Shown in pieces: positions 16,693 through 25,632 of a stretch of DNA of 60,719 nt. The number at the start of each line of letters is the position of its first letter. The stretch's first letter is position 1. The stretch covers positions 1 through 60,719 of the forward strand of contig JAIPKB010000007.1 of assembly GCA_021733795.1 (NCBI GenBank). Reading direction: 5' to 3'. The notes beneath the pieces were generated by a model that saw only the letters and a list, made by a program, of their open reading frames with translations, was not told the DNA's origin and did no database searches. Source of the stretch: Akkermansiaceae bacterium. GTDB taxonomy: Bacteria > Verrucomicrobiota > Verrucomicrobiia > Verrucomicrobiales > Akkermansiaceae. The translations under genes were made by a program, and so were the position numbers.

Positions 16693-18135
16693 ATGAAAAC
16701 ACGGATCATCAACCTAACGCCGTTCATCGCGCTGCTAACGGTGGCGCCCCTCGCCCAGGCCGGGTTCACCCTGGCGGAAATGTCGCCGCAAAGCAAAGCC
16801 TGCGTCGCCTGCCACAAGAAGGAGAGCGCGGCGGTGTACGAGCAGTGGGGCTCCTCCAAACATTTCCGCGCCAACGTCGGCTGCTTCGAGTGCCACACCG
16901 CCAACGAAACCGACAAGGACGCCTACGAGCACTACGGCCAGTTCATCGCCACCATCGTCTCGCCCAAGGACTGCGCCCGCTGCCATGAGCACGAGGTGCA
17001 GGAGTTCAACGACTCCCACCACGCCAAGGCCGCACGCATCCTCGGCTCGCTCGACAACACCCTTGCGGAAGTCGTCGAGGGCAACAACGGCTTCAAGACC
17101 GATGGCTTCCCCCAGGGCGTGAGCGCGGCGGCGGTCAACGGCTGCTGGCAGTGCCACGGCTCGGAAGTCAAGGTGCTGGAAACCGGCCGCCTCGATGCCG
17201 CCACCTGGCCTAACACCGGCATCGGCCGCATCAACCCCGACGGCAGCGAAGGCTCCTGCACCGCCTGCCACTCGCGCCACTCGTTCAGCGCCGCCCAGGC
17301 CCGCACCCCGGACACCTGCGGCAAATGCCACATGGGGCCGGACCACCCGCAGATCGAAATCTACAACGAGTCGAAACACGGCATCGCCTACCGCGCCAAC
17401 ATCGACAAGATGGCGCTCGACAACGAGAAGTGGATTGTCGGCGAGGACTACAGCGCCGCGCCCACCTGCGCCACCTGCCACATGAGCGCCACCAAGGACC
17501 AGCCGGTCACCCACGACGTGGGCATGCGGATTTCCTGGAACAACCGCCCCGCCATCTCGGTGCGACCTGAGGTTTCCGACGCCAAAATGGGCCTGCCCGG
17601 CAAGGATGTGCCGTGGGAAAAACGCCGCGCCAACATGGAAAACGTCTGCATCACCTGCCACAACATCAACATGGTGGGCGCCTTCTACAAACAGTATGAC
17701 GCCCTGATCGACCTCTACCACGACAAGTTCGCCAAGCCCGGCCTCAGCTTGATGGAGGCCGCCGCGCCCCTGCTCAGCAAACCCGGGTTCAGCAACAAGA
17801 TCGACTTCACCTGGTTCGAACTCTGGCATCACGAAGGCCGCCGCGCCCGCCACGGAGCGAGCATGATGGGACCGGACTACACCCACTGGCACGGCACCTA
17901 TGAAGTGGCCAGGAATTTCTACTCGGAGTTCGTCCCCGAACTGCGCGAACTCGTCGAACACAACCTCAAGTCCGAGGACCCGGTGAAAAAGGAAGCCGCC
18001 GAGAAACTCCACAAGCTCCTCGATGAAACGCTCAACAGCGACAACCACAAGTGGTATCTCAACAAGATGGACCCCGCCGAAAAGGCACGTCGTGAAAACG
18101 CGGTGAAGGAGTTCCAGCAACGCTATTCCAAATAA
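16693..18135 (+). CDS. Octaheme c-type cytochrome, hydroxylamine oxidoreductase (HAO) family
   Basis: 480 residues with a Sec signal peptide (cleavage near AQAGF). Eight CxxCH motifs start at Cys37, 64, 94, 151, 189, 209, 259 and 319, and there is no CxxCK. The count, order and the long helical C-terminus fit the HAO family rather than NrfA (five hemes, CxxCK) or tetrathionate reductase. In HAO the fourth heme is catalytic; here that is CWQCH at 151. Classic HAO needs a Tyr cross-linked to it; Tyr396, Tyr403 and Tyr410 in the C-terminal region are candidates, but the assignment needs an alignment. HAO relatives lacking the cross-link in some Epsilonproteobacteria are thought to reduce nitrite or hydroxylamine. 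Lying between the NrfD-type gene and napD, it probably handles the nitrite made by NapA. Confidence 0.88.
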   Translation: MKTRIINLTPFIALLTVAPLAQAGFTLAEMSPQSKACVACHKKESAAVYEQWGSSKHFRANVGCFECHTANETDKDAYEHYGQFIATIVSPKDCARCHEHEVQEFNDSHHAKAARILGSLDNTLAEVVEGNNGFKTDGFPQGVSAAAVNGCWQCHGSEVKVLETGRLDAATWPNTGIGRINPDGSEGSCTACHSRHSFSAAQARTPDTCGKCHMGPDHPQIEIYNESKHGIAYRANIDKMALDNEKWIVGEDYSAAPTCATCHMSATKDQPVTHDVGMRISWNNRPAISVRPEVSDAKMGLPGKDVPWEKRRANMENVCITCHNINMVGAFYKQYDALIDLYHDKFAKPGLSLMEAAAPLLSKPGFSNKIDFTWFELWHHEGRRARHGASMMGPDYTHWHGTYEVARNFYSEFVPELRELVEHNLKSEDPVKKEAAEKLHKLLDETLNSDNHKWYLNKMDPAEKARRENAVKEFQQRYSK

Positions 18136-18150
18136 CCGGACCCGGACCCC

Positions 18151-18420
18151 ATGCCCATCTCCTCCTACGTCGTTCGTTGCCTGCCGGCGGATCAAGCCGC
18201 CGTGCGCGAGGAACTCCTCGCCCTGCCCGGCGTCGAGCTGGGCGAGGCCACGGAAAAGGGCTTCCCGGTGGTCACGGACACCCCCACCACCCGCGCCGCC
18301 ACCGAGCTGGGCGAGCGCTTGCAGGACCTCCCCGGCGTTCAATCCGCCGTGCTCGTCTATCACAACTTCGAGGACGTGGCCGATGACCTGGCCGCAGCCG
18401 CCACCCCTCCCAAACCTTGA
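18151..18420 (+). CDS. napD: NapD-type chaperone for NapA maturation
   Basis: 89 residues, typical for NapD. It starts MPISSYVVRCLP and has the ferredoxin-like alternation of strands and helices: SYVVRCLPADQAAVREELLALPGVELGEATEKGFPVV, with the VLVYHNFED strand at the end. NapD proteins bind the twin-arginine signal of NapA and hold back export until the molybdenum cofactor is inserted. Here it directly precedes napA, with 23 bp to the ATG used for napA; an in-frame TTG would overlap its stop. It acts in the cytoplasm. Confidence 0.85.
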   Translation: MPISSYVVRCLPADQAAVREELLALPGVELGEATEKGFPVVTDTPTTRAATELGERLQDLPGVQSAVLVYHNFEDVADDLAAAATPPKP

Positions 18421-18443
18421 ACATCCAACGATCCAGTCTTCCC

Positions 18444-20804
18444 ATGCCTCTCGCCAACCGCCGCCTTTTCATCAAACAAGCCGCCCTGTCCTTCGCCTCC
18501 TGCGTGATGGCCGGCAGCCTGCCGCGCAACCTGACCGCCGCCACCACCGTGGAAGGCGAGGACGGCCTGACCTGGCAAAAGGCACCCTGCCGCTTTTGCG
18601 GCACCGGCTGCGGGGTCATGGTCGGCGTCAAGGATGGCCGCGTCGTCGCCGTCCAGGGCGACCTCGAAAATCCGGTCAACAAGGGCCTGCTCTGCGCCAA
18701 GGGTTACCACGCCGGCGTCGCCCTCTATGGCAAGGACCGCCTGACAACCCCGTTGATCCGCAGGGATGGCAAACTCCAACCGGTTTCCTGGGAGGCGGCG
18801 ATCGACACCATCGCCAGCGAAATCCACGCCCGCCCCGCCACCTTCGGCTTCTACGGCTCCGGCCAGTGGACCGTGATGGAGGGCTTCACCGCCATGAAGT
18901 TCATGAAGGGCGGCCTCGGCAACAACCATGTGGACCCGAACGCCCGCCTCTGCATGGCCAGCGCCGTGGTCGGCATGATCACCACCTACGGCGTGGACGA
19001 ACCGAGCGGCTGCTACGATGACTTCGACCTCGCGGACACCGTGATCCTCTGGGGCAACAACCCGGCGGAAATGCATCCGGTCCTCTGGTCCCGGATCATC
19101 GACCGCCGCGCCAAGGGCCAGCAGGTGGAAGTCATCGACATGGCCACCCGCCGCACCCGCAGCACCGAGCAGTCCGACCACTACATCGAGTTCACCCCCC
19201 AGGGCGATCTGGCGATCGCCAACGGGATCTGCCACCTGCTGGTGAAATCCGGCAAATACGACAAGGAATGGGTCGCCAAACACTGCAATTTCCGCCAAGG
19301 CGCCGACGCCGACGGCGAGGCGATGACCTTCGAGGAATATGCGAAGTGGCTGGAAACCTACACCCCGGAATATGTCCAACAGGTCGCCGGCGTGCGCCCG
19401 AAACAGCTCCAGTTGTTAGCCGACCGTTTCGCCGATCCCGATCGCAAGGTCGTTTCGCTGTGGTGCATGGGGATGAACCAGCACACCCGCGGCACCTGGA
19501 TCAACAACCTGGTTTACAACGTCCACTTCCTCAGCGGCAAGTTCGGCAAGCCCGGCAGCACGGCATTCTCGCTCACCGGCCAGCCCAGCGCCTGCGGCAC
19601 CTGCCGCGAAGTCGGCACGCTCGGCCACGCGCTGCCCGGCGGCCGCATCGTCGCCAATCCCGAGCACCGGCAACAGTGCGAGGAACTCTGGAACGTCCCG
19701 GCGGGCCGCATCAACTCGAAACCCGGTCATCACGCCGTGGCCTTGTTCGAGGCCTTGCAAAAGGGCGACATGACCGGCTGCTGGGTCCAGGTCACCAATC
19801 CCGCCCAGACGATGCCCAACCTCAACGCCATGACCAGCAAGCTGCGGGATCGCTTCCTGGTCGTCTCCGACATCTATCCGACCGTTACCACCGACCTCGC
19901 CACCGTGGTGCTGCCATCCGCGATGTGGGTGGAGAAAAACGGGGTCTTCGGCAACAGCGAACGCCGCACCCAGCAGTGGTTCAAGATGGTCAATCCGCCG
20001 GGCGAGGCACGCGACGACGTCTGGCAGGTCATCGCCGTGGCCCACAAGCTTTTTGAAATGGGCCACCCCGGCATGAAGAACAAGGACGGCGAGTTCCTCT
20101 TCACCTTCAAGGACCAGGACGGCAAGCCGCTCGAGATTTGGAAATGGGAGGTCTTCAACGCCCACAATGTGGACGAGATGTTATATAATGAATACCGGCC
20201 GTTCACCATGATGAAGCACAAGGACGTGGCTCCCTATCAGGAATTGGTCAATAGCCGCGGCATGCGCTGGCCGGTGGTCAAAAACAGCGACGGCATCTGG
20301 CAGGAAACCCCGCGCCGCTTCGTCGAGGGCGAGGATCCCTACGTCAAACCCGGCACCGCAGTCGATTTCTACTGGGGCAAGCTCAAGGACCACAAGGCGC
20401 TGATCTGGGCCCGTCCCTACGAGCCGCCGCCCGAGGTGCCGGATGACAAATACCCGTTCTGGCTCTGCACCGGACGCGTGCTCGAGCACTGGCACAGCGG
20501 CACCATGACCCGCCGCGTGCCGCAATTGCACCGCGCGATGCCCAAAGCCTACGTCGAATTGAATCCCGAGGATGCCGCCAAGATGAACATCTCCACCGGC
20601 GACCCCGTGAAAATCACCTCCCGCCGGGGCACCCTGACCTTGCCCGCCTGGATCAACGGCCGCTCCACGCCGGCCAAGGGTGCCGTCTTCGTGCCGTTCT
20701 TCGCCGAGGAGTCCCTCATCAACCTGGTCACGCTCGAAGCCTTCTGTCCGCTCTCCAAACAGCCGGACTACAAGAAATGCGCCGTGACCATCACCAAAGT
20801 CTGA
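18444..20804 (+). CDS. napA: Periplasmic nitrate reductase catalytic subunit
   Basis: 786 residues from ATG 18444, chosen so that the Tat signal NRRLFIKQAALSFASC sits at the N-terminus; TTG 18417 is possible but less likely. The [4Fe-4S] motif is CRFCGTGCG plus a distant Cys (Cys49, 52, 56 and 84). The expected molybdenum ligand is Cys170 in ARLCMASAVVG. Further molybdopterin guanine dinucleotide blocks (GNNPAEMHPVLW, TGQPSACGTCREVGTLGHALPGGR, CTGRVLEHWHSGTMTRRVPQL) follow in the usual order of the DMSO reductase superfamily and are NapA-like. It reduces nitrate to nitrite in the periplasm, fed by NapB encoded 10 bp downstream. The length is near the usual 720-830. Confidence 0.95.
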   Translation: MPLANRRLFIKQAALSFASCVMAGSLPRNLTAATTVEGEDGLTWQKAPCRFCGTGCGVMVGVKDGRVVAVQGDLENPVNKGLLCAKGYHAGVALYGKDRLTTPLIRRDGKLQPVSWEAAIDTIASEIHARPATFGFYGSGQWTVMEGFTAMKFMKGGLGNNHVDPNARLCMASAVVGMITTYGVDEPSGCYDDFDLADTVILWGNNPAEMHPVLWSRIIDRRAKGQQVEVIDMATRRTRSTEQSDHYIEFTPQGDLAIANGICHLLVKSGKYDKEWVAKHCNFRQGADADGEAMTFEEYAKWLETYTPEYVQQVAGVRPKQLQLLADRFADPDRKVVSLWCMGMNQHTRGTWINNLVYNVHFLSGKFGKPGSTAFSLTGQPSACGTCREVGTLGHALPGGRIVANPEHRQQCEELWNVPAGRINSKPGHHAVALFEALQKGDMTGCWVQVTNPAQTMPNLNAMTSKLRDRFLVVSDIYPTVTTDLATVVLPSAMWVEKNGVFGNSERRTQQWFKMVNPPGEARDDVWQVIAVAHKLFEMGHPGMKNKDGEFLFTFKDQDGKPLEIWKWEVFNAHNVDEMLYNEYRPFTMMKHKDVAPYQELVNSRGMRWPVVKNSDGIWQETPRRFVEGEDPYVKPGTAVDFYWGKLKDHKALIWARPYEPPPEVPDDKYPFWLCTGRVLEHWHSGTMTRRVPQLHRAMPKAYVELNPEDAAKMNISTGDPVKITSRRGTLTLPAWINGRSTPAKGAVFVPFFAEESLINLVTLEAFCPLSKQPDYKKCAVTITKV

Positions 20805-20814
20805 CGGAACCGCC

Positions 20815-21438
20815 ATGAAACCGTTCCACAACCTCGCCGTGCCCATCCTGCTGGGTGGTGCCAGCCTATGGTGGCTCAGCGCCGCTGACGAACCGGCCGC
20901 AGCGGTCACCACCCCCCCGGCCTACAACGAACACCGCTCGTTCGCCCAGCCCGTGCGCCCCGATCCGGTGGGCACCAAAATCAGTGCCAACCGCGCCTTC
21001 TGGGGCGCGCCGCCGCCGATGCCTCACAGTTTTCCCGAAGCCCGCGACGACGGCCGCCTGTGCCTCACCTGCCACGCCCGTCAAAACCGCATCGAGAAAC
21101 GCCAGCAGGCGATCGTGCCGGTGCCCCACGCGGAGTTCTCCCAATGCCAGCAATGCCACGTCCCCAAGGGCGATGGCAGTTCGTTCTTCCGCGCCTCCGG
21201 GTTTGTGGGTCTCGATTTCCCCGGCAAGGGAACCCGCGCCCATCCCTACGCGCCGCCGACCATCCCGCACAAAACCTTCATGCGCGACAACTGCCTGTCC
21301 TGCCACGGCCCCGCCGGCAAACAGAAGATCGCCTCGCCCCACCCCTTCCGCAGCCAGTGCCAGCAATGCCACGTCTCGGACGCCACCAAGAACTACGACC
21401 GACCCGTACCGTGGAAAACCCTCGACGGCAAACTCTAA
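20815..21438 (+). CDS. napB: NapB-like cytochrome with duplicated diheme unit (tetraheme)
   Basis: 207 residues, exported (signal-like segment at residues 5-23). NapB normally carries two hemes. This protein has four CxxCH sites: CLTCH (83), CQQCH (111), CLSCH (160) and CQQCH (182). Each half repeats the same layout, with PPxxPH ahead of the first heme and a CQQCHV motif at the second, so the second pair looks like an internal duplication. The first half (HAEFSQCQQCHVP) is the more standard NapB. It is placed directly after napA and should be the electron donor to NapA. The extra hemes may let it bridge to the octaheme cytochrome or the tetraheme carrier. Heme ligand His residues were not mapped one by one. 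Confidence 0.82.
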   Translation: MKPFHNLAVPILLGGASLWWLSAADEPAAAVTTPPAYNEHRSFAQPVRPDPVGTKISANRAFWGAPPPMPHSFPEARDDGRLCLTCHARQNRIEKRQQAIVPVPHAEFSQCQQCHVPKGDGSSFFRASGFVGLDFPGKGTRAHPYAPPTIPHKTFMRDNCLSCHGPAGKQKIASPHPFRSQCQQCHVSDATKNYDRPVPWKTLDGKL

Positions 21439-21447
21439 CCCAATCTG

Positions 21448-21963
21448 ATGGACTCCGAGTTGAGGAACGCGGCTGATATCCGCAAACTGTCCCCCGCGGA
21501 GCTGGAGGCGCTCGGCCAGCACAGCCTGCGCGGGCACTTGCAGGCGCAGGCCGAGGTGGCGCACCTGAAGCACGGCCCCCTAACCGCCGATACCCTCGCC
21601 GCCTTGCTCCAGGACCCGGAATGCCTGCGCCATCCCGTACGCCTGGTGTTCGAGTTCGGCCAAATGGCAATGCATCAGTTCGCCCATCCGGACATCGACT
21701 GGCGCAACCCGGACCAGGACGGCCGCGTCCTCTATCTCCGCCCGCTGCTCAGACAGAGCCCGCACCTCCTGCCGCTGGCGGTTGCATATATGATTCCGCT
21801 CATCAACTATGGCGACGTCGTCACCGACGGGCACTGCCTGCTCTACGGCGCCACCTTGCTGGGAATGACCGAAGACGAATACTACAACGACCTCTGCGCC
21901 CTAGCAGACAACCTCGGCGCCGAAATCCGGAGTGGAGGGTATGGCATCGAGGGCCAGGGCTAG
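21448..21963 (+). CDS. Hypothetical protein at the end of the nap operon
   Basis: 171 residues, starting 9 bp after napB and so almost surely co-transcribed. There is no signal peptide, so it is probably cytoplasmic. The sequence is helix-rich, with conserved-looking stretches such as RLVFEFGQMAMHQFAHPDID and a C-terminal LLGMTEDEYYNDLCALADNLG. No family is recognised. By position it may help NapA, cofactor or cytochrome maturation, but nothing in the sequence shows it. An imperfect hairpin without a T tract (21995-22020) follows. Confidence 0.7.
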   Translation: MDSELRNAADIRKLSPAELEALGQHSLRGHLQAQAEVAHLKHGPLTADTLAALLQDPECLRHPVRLVFEFGQMAMHQFAHPDIDWRNPDQDGRVLYLRPLLRQSPHLLPLAVAYMIPLINYGDVVTDGHCLLYGATLLGMTEDEYYNDLCALADNLGAEIRSGGYGIEGQG

Positions 21964-21979
21964 TTCCTCGCCCCCCGAC

Positions 21980-22153
21980 TCAGAGCCCCGCTCTCTTCCT
22001 CCCTGAAGTCAGGAGGGAAGCGATGAGCGGCAGGATGCCGGAAAGCGCGAGCACCGACGCGGCGAGGCACATGGTCCTGAGGGCGAGGCTGATGTGACCG
22101 GCGAGTGATGCGGGATCGGCGGTCGTTCGGATTGCTTCGTAGTCCGTTAGCAT
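21980..22153 (-). CDS. Possible small membrane protein
   Basis: 57 residues from ATG 22153: MLTDYEAIRTTADPASLAGH, then a hydrophobic segment (LRTMCLAASVLALSGILPLIASLL) and a basic tail (TSGRKRAGL). The composition suits a small single-span protein with the positive end inside. It lies downstream of the pta terminator, so it would need its own promoter. No family is recognised and no strong ribosome-binding site was seen. Confidence 0.38.
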   Translation of the reverse strand: MLTDYEAIRTTADPASLAGHISLALRTMCLAASVLALSGILPLIASLLTSGRKRAGL

Positions 22154-22174
22154 CGCCACCGGGAAGATCCGGAT

Positions 22175-22206
22175 GAAAAATCCGCTTGGCCGAGGCTGCA
22201 AGCGGA
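22175..22206 (-). terminator. Rho-independent terminator of ackA-pta
   Basis: Read on the minus strand, TCCGCTTG (22206-22199) pairs perfectly with CAAGCGGA (22188-22181) around a 10-base loop, and a TTTTT run follows (22180-22176). It lies about 60 bp after the pta stop codon. Confidence 0.8.
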
Positions 22207-22264
22207 CCTATCCGAGGCCGGGCGATTTTCCAATGAATGCGTCTCCGCGATCAGCTCGCGGGGA

Positions 22265-24397
22265 TCACTGCCCGTCTGCCGCCACTTCCCGGGCCTGGAT
22301 CGCGGTGATGGCGATGGTGTAAACGATGTCCTCCACCAGGGCTCCGCGCGAAAGATCGTTGACCGGGCGCTTGAGGCCTTGCAGCACGGGGCCGATGCTG
22401 ATGACGTGGGCACTGCGCTGCACCGCCTTGTAGGTGGTGTTGCCGGTATTCAGATCCGGGAAAATGAAGATCGTGGCACGGCCGCCGAGCGGGCTGTTGG
22501 GAGCCTTGGTCGCGGCAACCCCGGCGATGGCTGCGGCATCGTATTGCAACGGACCGTCCAACAACAGGTCAGGGCGCTTGGCATGGGCGAGCCGGGTCGC
22601 CTCGCGGACCTTGTCCACATCCACGCCGTAGCCGGATTCACCGGTGGAGTAGGAAATCATCGCTACCCGCGCGGGAATCCCCAGGCTGATCGCCGAGTCC
22701 GCGCTCTGCAGGGCGATGTCCGCCAGCATCTCGGCATCGGGGTCCGGGTTCACCGCGCAGTCCCCGTAAACCAGCACCTGGTCCGGTAAACACATATAGA
22801 AGATCGAGGAAACCACCCTGGCATCCGGCTTGGTCTTGATGATCTGGAGCGCCGGGCGGATGGTGTTGGCGGAGGTGTGGAGCGCGCCGGAAACCAGGCC
22901 GTCCACCTCCCCCAGGGCAAGCATCGTGGTTCCCAGCCAGACGTTGTCCTCGAGGAAATCCGCCGCATTCTGGCGGCTGATGCCCTTGTGCCGGCGCATC
23001 TCGAACAACGGGTCCAAATAGCGCTCGCGAACCTCGGCGGGATCGATGATCTCGACTTCCTCGGGCAACCGGATTTCCAGGCCTTTGGCCACCCGCAGGA
23101 TCTCTTCACGATTACCTAACAAAACACTGCGGGCGATCCCGCGCTGGGCGCAGAGGACGGCCGCGCGGATGGTCCGCGGCTCGCTGCCCTCGGGCAGCAC
23201 GATCCGTTTGTTCGCCTGCCGGGCCAGCTCGACCAGACGGTAGCAGAACGCTGCGGGCGACATCCGCGCCTCCACCGGCGCGGAACACCTTTCCGCCAGC
23301 CAGACGGCATCGATGTGGGCCGCGACAAACTCCATCGAATCACGGATGCGCTCGATGTCATCGGCGGCCACCTCGCGGCTCAGGTTGGTCAGGTTGGTGG
23401 CGGTCTGCCAACTGTTGGTCTGGACCTTGAGGATCGGCAATCCGCCTTCCAGGGCAGGCCGGCAGAGTTCGTAGATCTGGGGCGGCAGTTCGGTATCGCC
23501 GGTGAGCACCAAGCCGGCGAAGGAGGTCTTGTTGACCGCCGCCATGGCGACCGCCACGAACACGTCCGCGCGATCGGCGGGTGTGACCAGCAGGTAGCCG
23601 GGTTTCAAGGAAACCAGCATGTTGGGCACGGTGCGGGCGAGCAGGGTGAAGTTCTTCACCCGGCGGGTGTGGATTTCGCCCTCGTTGATGATCCGTGCGC
23701 CCAGGTGGTGGGCGATGTCCACGGTTCGCGGCGAGGCGAGGTCCGGATTCTCGGGCACCGTGCCAATGATCGGAAACCGGGTGCGGTTGAACAGCGGGCA
23801 ACGTTCCAGTAATCCAGCCCGGATTTCGTCCAGCGATGTCCCGAGCGACTCGGGAGTATGATTGATGATACAGCCGAGGATATTGCCCGCCTGGAGTCCG
23901 CCGAATTCGCGGATCGAAAGCTCCATCCCCGCCGCAAAATCCCCGAAATCCCCCGGTTGATCCCCCCGGATCCTGCCCGCGAGGATGACGTGGGCGCTGA
24001 GAGTGCTAGCCAGACTTGCGTTGATCGCCGCCGCCGTGGGCCATTCCTGAGAATAGACAATGCCCTCCACCACCACCACATCGGCATCCCGGCAGCTTTC
24101 GTGCAAGCCCGCGACCACCCGCTCCATCAACTGCTCTTCCTGACCCGCCGAAATGAGCCGCGCCGCCTCGCTTTGGGGAATCGGTGAAACCGGCTCGAGC
24201 TGGGTGGTGGAACGGATGAAATGGGTTGACCGTTCGGGACCGTCATCGTGGCTGAATGATTGGCCGATGGGCTTGTAGAATGCGACCCGCACGCCGCGGG
24301 CGTCGAGTGCGCGGACCAACCCGAGGGCAAGCGTGGTAAGGCCGACCCGGCTGCCGCTCGGAGCCAGAAACAGGGTGCGTGGGGTGTGGGAATTCAT
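22265..24397 (-). CDS. pta: Phosphate acetyltransferase, long form
   Basis: 710 residues from ATG 24397. This is the three-part Pta of the E. coli type. It has an N-terminal P-loop ATPase-like domain related to dethiobiotin synthetase (LAPSGSRVGLTTLALGL, residues about 11-27), a middle DRTGG domain, and a C-terminal catalytic domain from about residue 385 (RIVLPEGSEPRTIRAA, MISYSTGESGYG, FPDLNTGNTTYKAVQR). It converts acetyl-CoA and phosphate to acetyl phosphate in the cytoplasm. The ackA gene lies just upstream, 17 bp away on the same strand. Together they form the acetate overflow or acetate uptake route. Confidence 0.95.
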   Translation of the reverse strand: MNSHTPRTLFLAPSGSRVGLTTLALGLVRALDARGVRVAFYKPIGQSFSHDDGPERSTHFIRSTTQLEPVSPIPQSEAARLISAGQEEQLMERVVAGLHESCRDADVVVVEGIVYSQEWPTAAAINASLASTLSAHVILAGRIRGDQPGDFGDFAAGMELSIREFGGLQAGNILGCIINHTPESLGTSLDEIRAGLLERCPLFNRTRFPIIGTVPENPDLASPRTVDIAHHLGARIINEGEIHTRRVKNFTLLARTVPNMLVSLKPGYLLVTPADRADVFVAVAMAAVNKTSFAGLVLTGDTELPPQIYELCRPALEGGLPILKVQTNSWQTATNLTNLSREVAADDIERIRDSMEFVAAHIDAVWLAERCSAPVEARMSPAAFCYRLVELARQANKRIVLPEGSEPRTIRAAVLCAQRGIARSVLLGNREEILRVAKGLEIRLPEEVEIIDPAEVRERYLDPLFEMRRHKGISRQNAADFLEDNVWLGTTMLALGEVDGLVSGALHTSANTIRPALQIIKTKPDARVVSSIFYMCLPDQVLVYGDCAVNPDPDAEMLADIALQSADSAISLGIPARVAMISYSTGESGYGVDVDKVREATRLAHAKRPDLLLDGPLQYDAAAIAGVAATKAPNSPLGGRATIFIFPDLNTGNTTYKAVQRSAHVISIGPVLQGLKRPVNDLSRGALVEDIVYTIAITAIQAREVAADGQ

Positions 24398-24414
24398 GGT
24401 TGGCAAATGGTCGG

Positions 24415-25632
24415 TTAGAGTGATAGAAAGCGTGCCGCCTCGCGGGCGATGACCAGTTCCTCGTTGGTGGGCACCACCAGCACGAGCAACCCGCTTTCCG
24501 GCCGGGTGATCCGGCCACCGCTCGGGCGACCGTGGTCTTGATTGAGTGCCGGATCGAGCGCGGGCCGGAGGATCCGCAGGTGGTCCAGGGTCTTTTCCCG
24601 CACCGGGGCCGAGTGCTCGCCGATCCCGCCGGTGAACACCAGGGCGTCGATCCGGTCGAGCCCGGCAGCCAATGCCAGCAGGCCTTTGGCAAGACGGTAG
24701 CAGAACACCTCGATCGCAAGTTGGGCGCGTTCGTGCCCGTCCGCCGCGGCGGCGGCCAGCGTGCGCATGTCATTGCTGAGACCGGACAAGCCTAACAACC
24801 CACTCTCACGATTGAAGATCCGGGTGATTTCCTCCAGTGGCCTGCCCAGCGCGCGGGCCAGGAACTCGTGGAGATTGGGATCCAGATCCCCGCTGCGGGT
24901 ACCCATCACCAACCCCTCCAGCGGGGTGAAACCCATGCTGGTGTCCACACTCCGCCCGCCCTTCACCGCGCAGGCGCTGCAACCGTTGCCGAGGTGGGCG
25001 GTGAGCAACTGGAGGTCAGCCGGCTCCTTTCCTAACAACCGCGCGGCCTCGGCCGCGACAAACCGGTGGCTGGTGCCGTGAAACCCGTAGCGGCGGACCT
25101 GGTGGCGTTCATACAACTCGTGGGGAATGGCATACAAAAACGCCCGGCGCGGCATGGTCTGATGAAACGCCGTGTCAAACACCGCAACATGGGGCAGCGC
25201 GGGAAAGCGCTCCCGGGCGGCCTCGATGCCGGCCAGGTTCGCCGGATTGTGCAACGGCGCCAGCGGCACGCAGTCGCGGATCACCGCCAGCGACTCCGTC
25301 CCGATCAAGACGCTTTCTGAAAACGCCTCCCCGCCGTGGACCACCCGGTGCCCCACCGCGGCCACCGGCGTGCCATCCAGATGGTCAAGCACCGCCGCCA
25401 TCGCCTGCGAGTGGTCGGCACCCGGGATCGGATGGCTCGCCTTTTCGCCGCCGGTCGGCGACAAGTGGAGGATCGCCTCCCCGGTGCCCAGCGCCTCGGC
25501 CAAGCCCTGGATCAACACCGCCTCGGTGGCGGCATCAAGCAGCGAGAATTTCAGCGAGGAACTACCGCTGTTGATGACCAGCACGGTGGTTGGCTGGGCG
25601 GATGGGGACGTGGACGAAGGACGGGAAGACAT
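24415..25632 (-). CDS. ackA: Acetate kinase
   Basis: 405 residues from ATG 25632; an upstream in-frame ATG would add eight residues. All acetokinase blocks are present: VLVINSGSSSLKFSLLD at the start, GHRVVHGGE, VAVFDTAFHQTMP, HGTSHRFV, the catalytic and ATP site stretch AHLGNGCSACAVKGG followed by SMGFTPLEGLVMGTRSGDLD, and FTGGIGEHSAPVRE near the end. It interconverts acetyl phosphate plus ADP with acetate plus ATP. It forms an operon with pta; the stretch upstream (25633-25964) holds REP-like hairpins but no gene. Confidence 0.95.
   Translation of the reverse strand: MSSRPSSTSPSAQPTTVLVINSGSSSLKFSLLDAATEAVLIQGLAEALGTGEAILHLSPTGGEKASHPIPGADHSQAMAAVLDHLDGTPVAAVGHRVVHGGEAFSESVLIGTESLAVIRDCVPLAPLHNPANLAGIEAARERFPALPHVAVFDTAFHQTMPRRAFLYAIPHELYERHQVRRYGFHGTSHRFVAAEAARLLGKEPADLQLLTAHLGNGCSACAVKGGRSVDTSMGFTPLEGLVMGTRSGDLDPNLHEFLARALGRPLEEITRIFNRESGLLGLSGLSNDMRTLAAAAADGHERAQLAIEVFCYRLAKGLLALAAGLDRIDALVFTGGIGEHSAPVREKTLDHLRILRPALDPALNQDHGRPSGGRITRPESGLLVLVVPTNEELVIAREAARFLSL

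Noticed and set aside
16693..18135. Reading the octaheme protein as NrfA or as octaheme tetrathionate reductase
   Set aside because: NrfA has five hemes and CxxCK; tetrathionate reductase has a CxxCK site. All eight sites here are CxxCH with a long HAO-like C-terminal region.
16735..18363. A 542-codon minus-strand frame over the octaheme cytochrome gene
   Set aside because: The plus strand has eight CxxCH sites and a signal peptide; the antisense frame is a by-product of codon bias.
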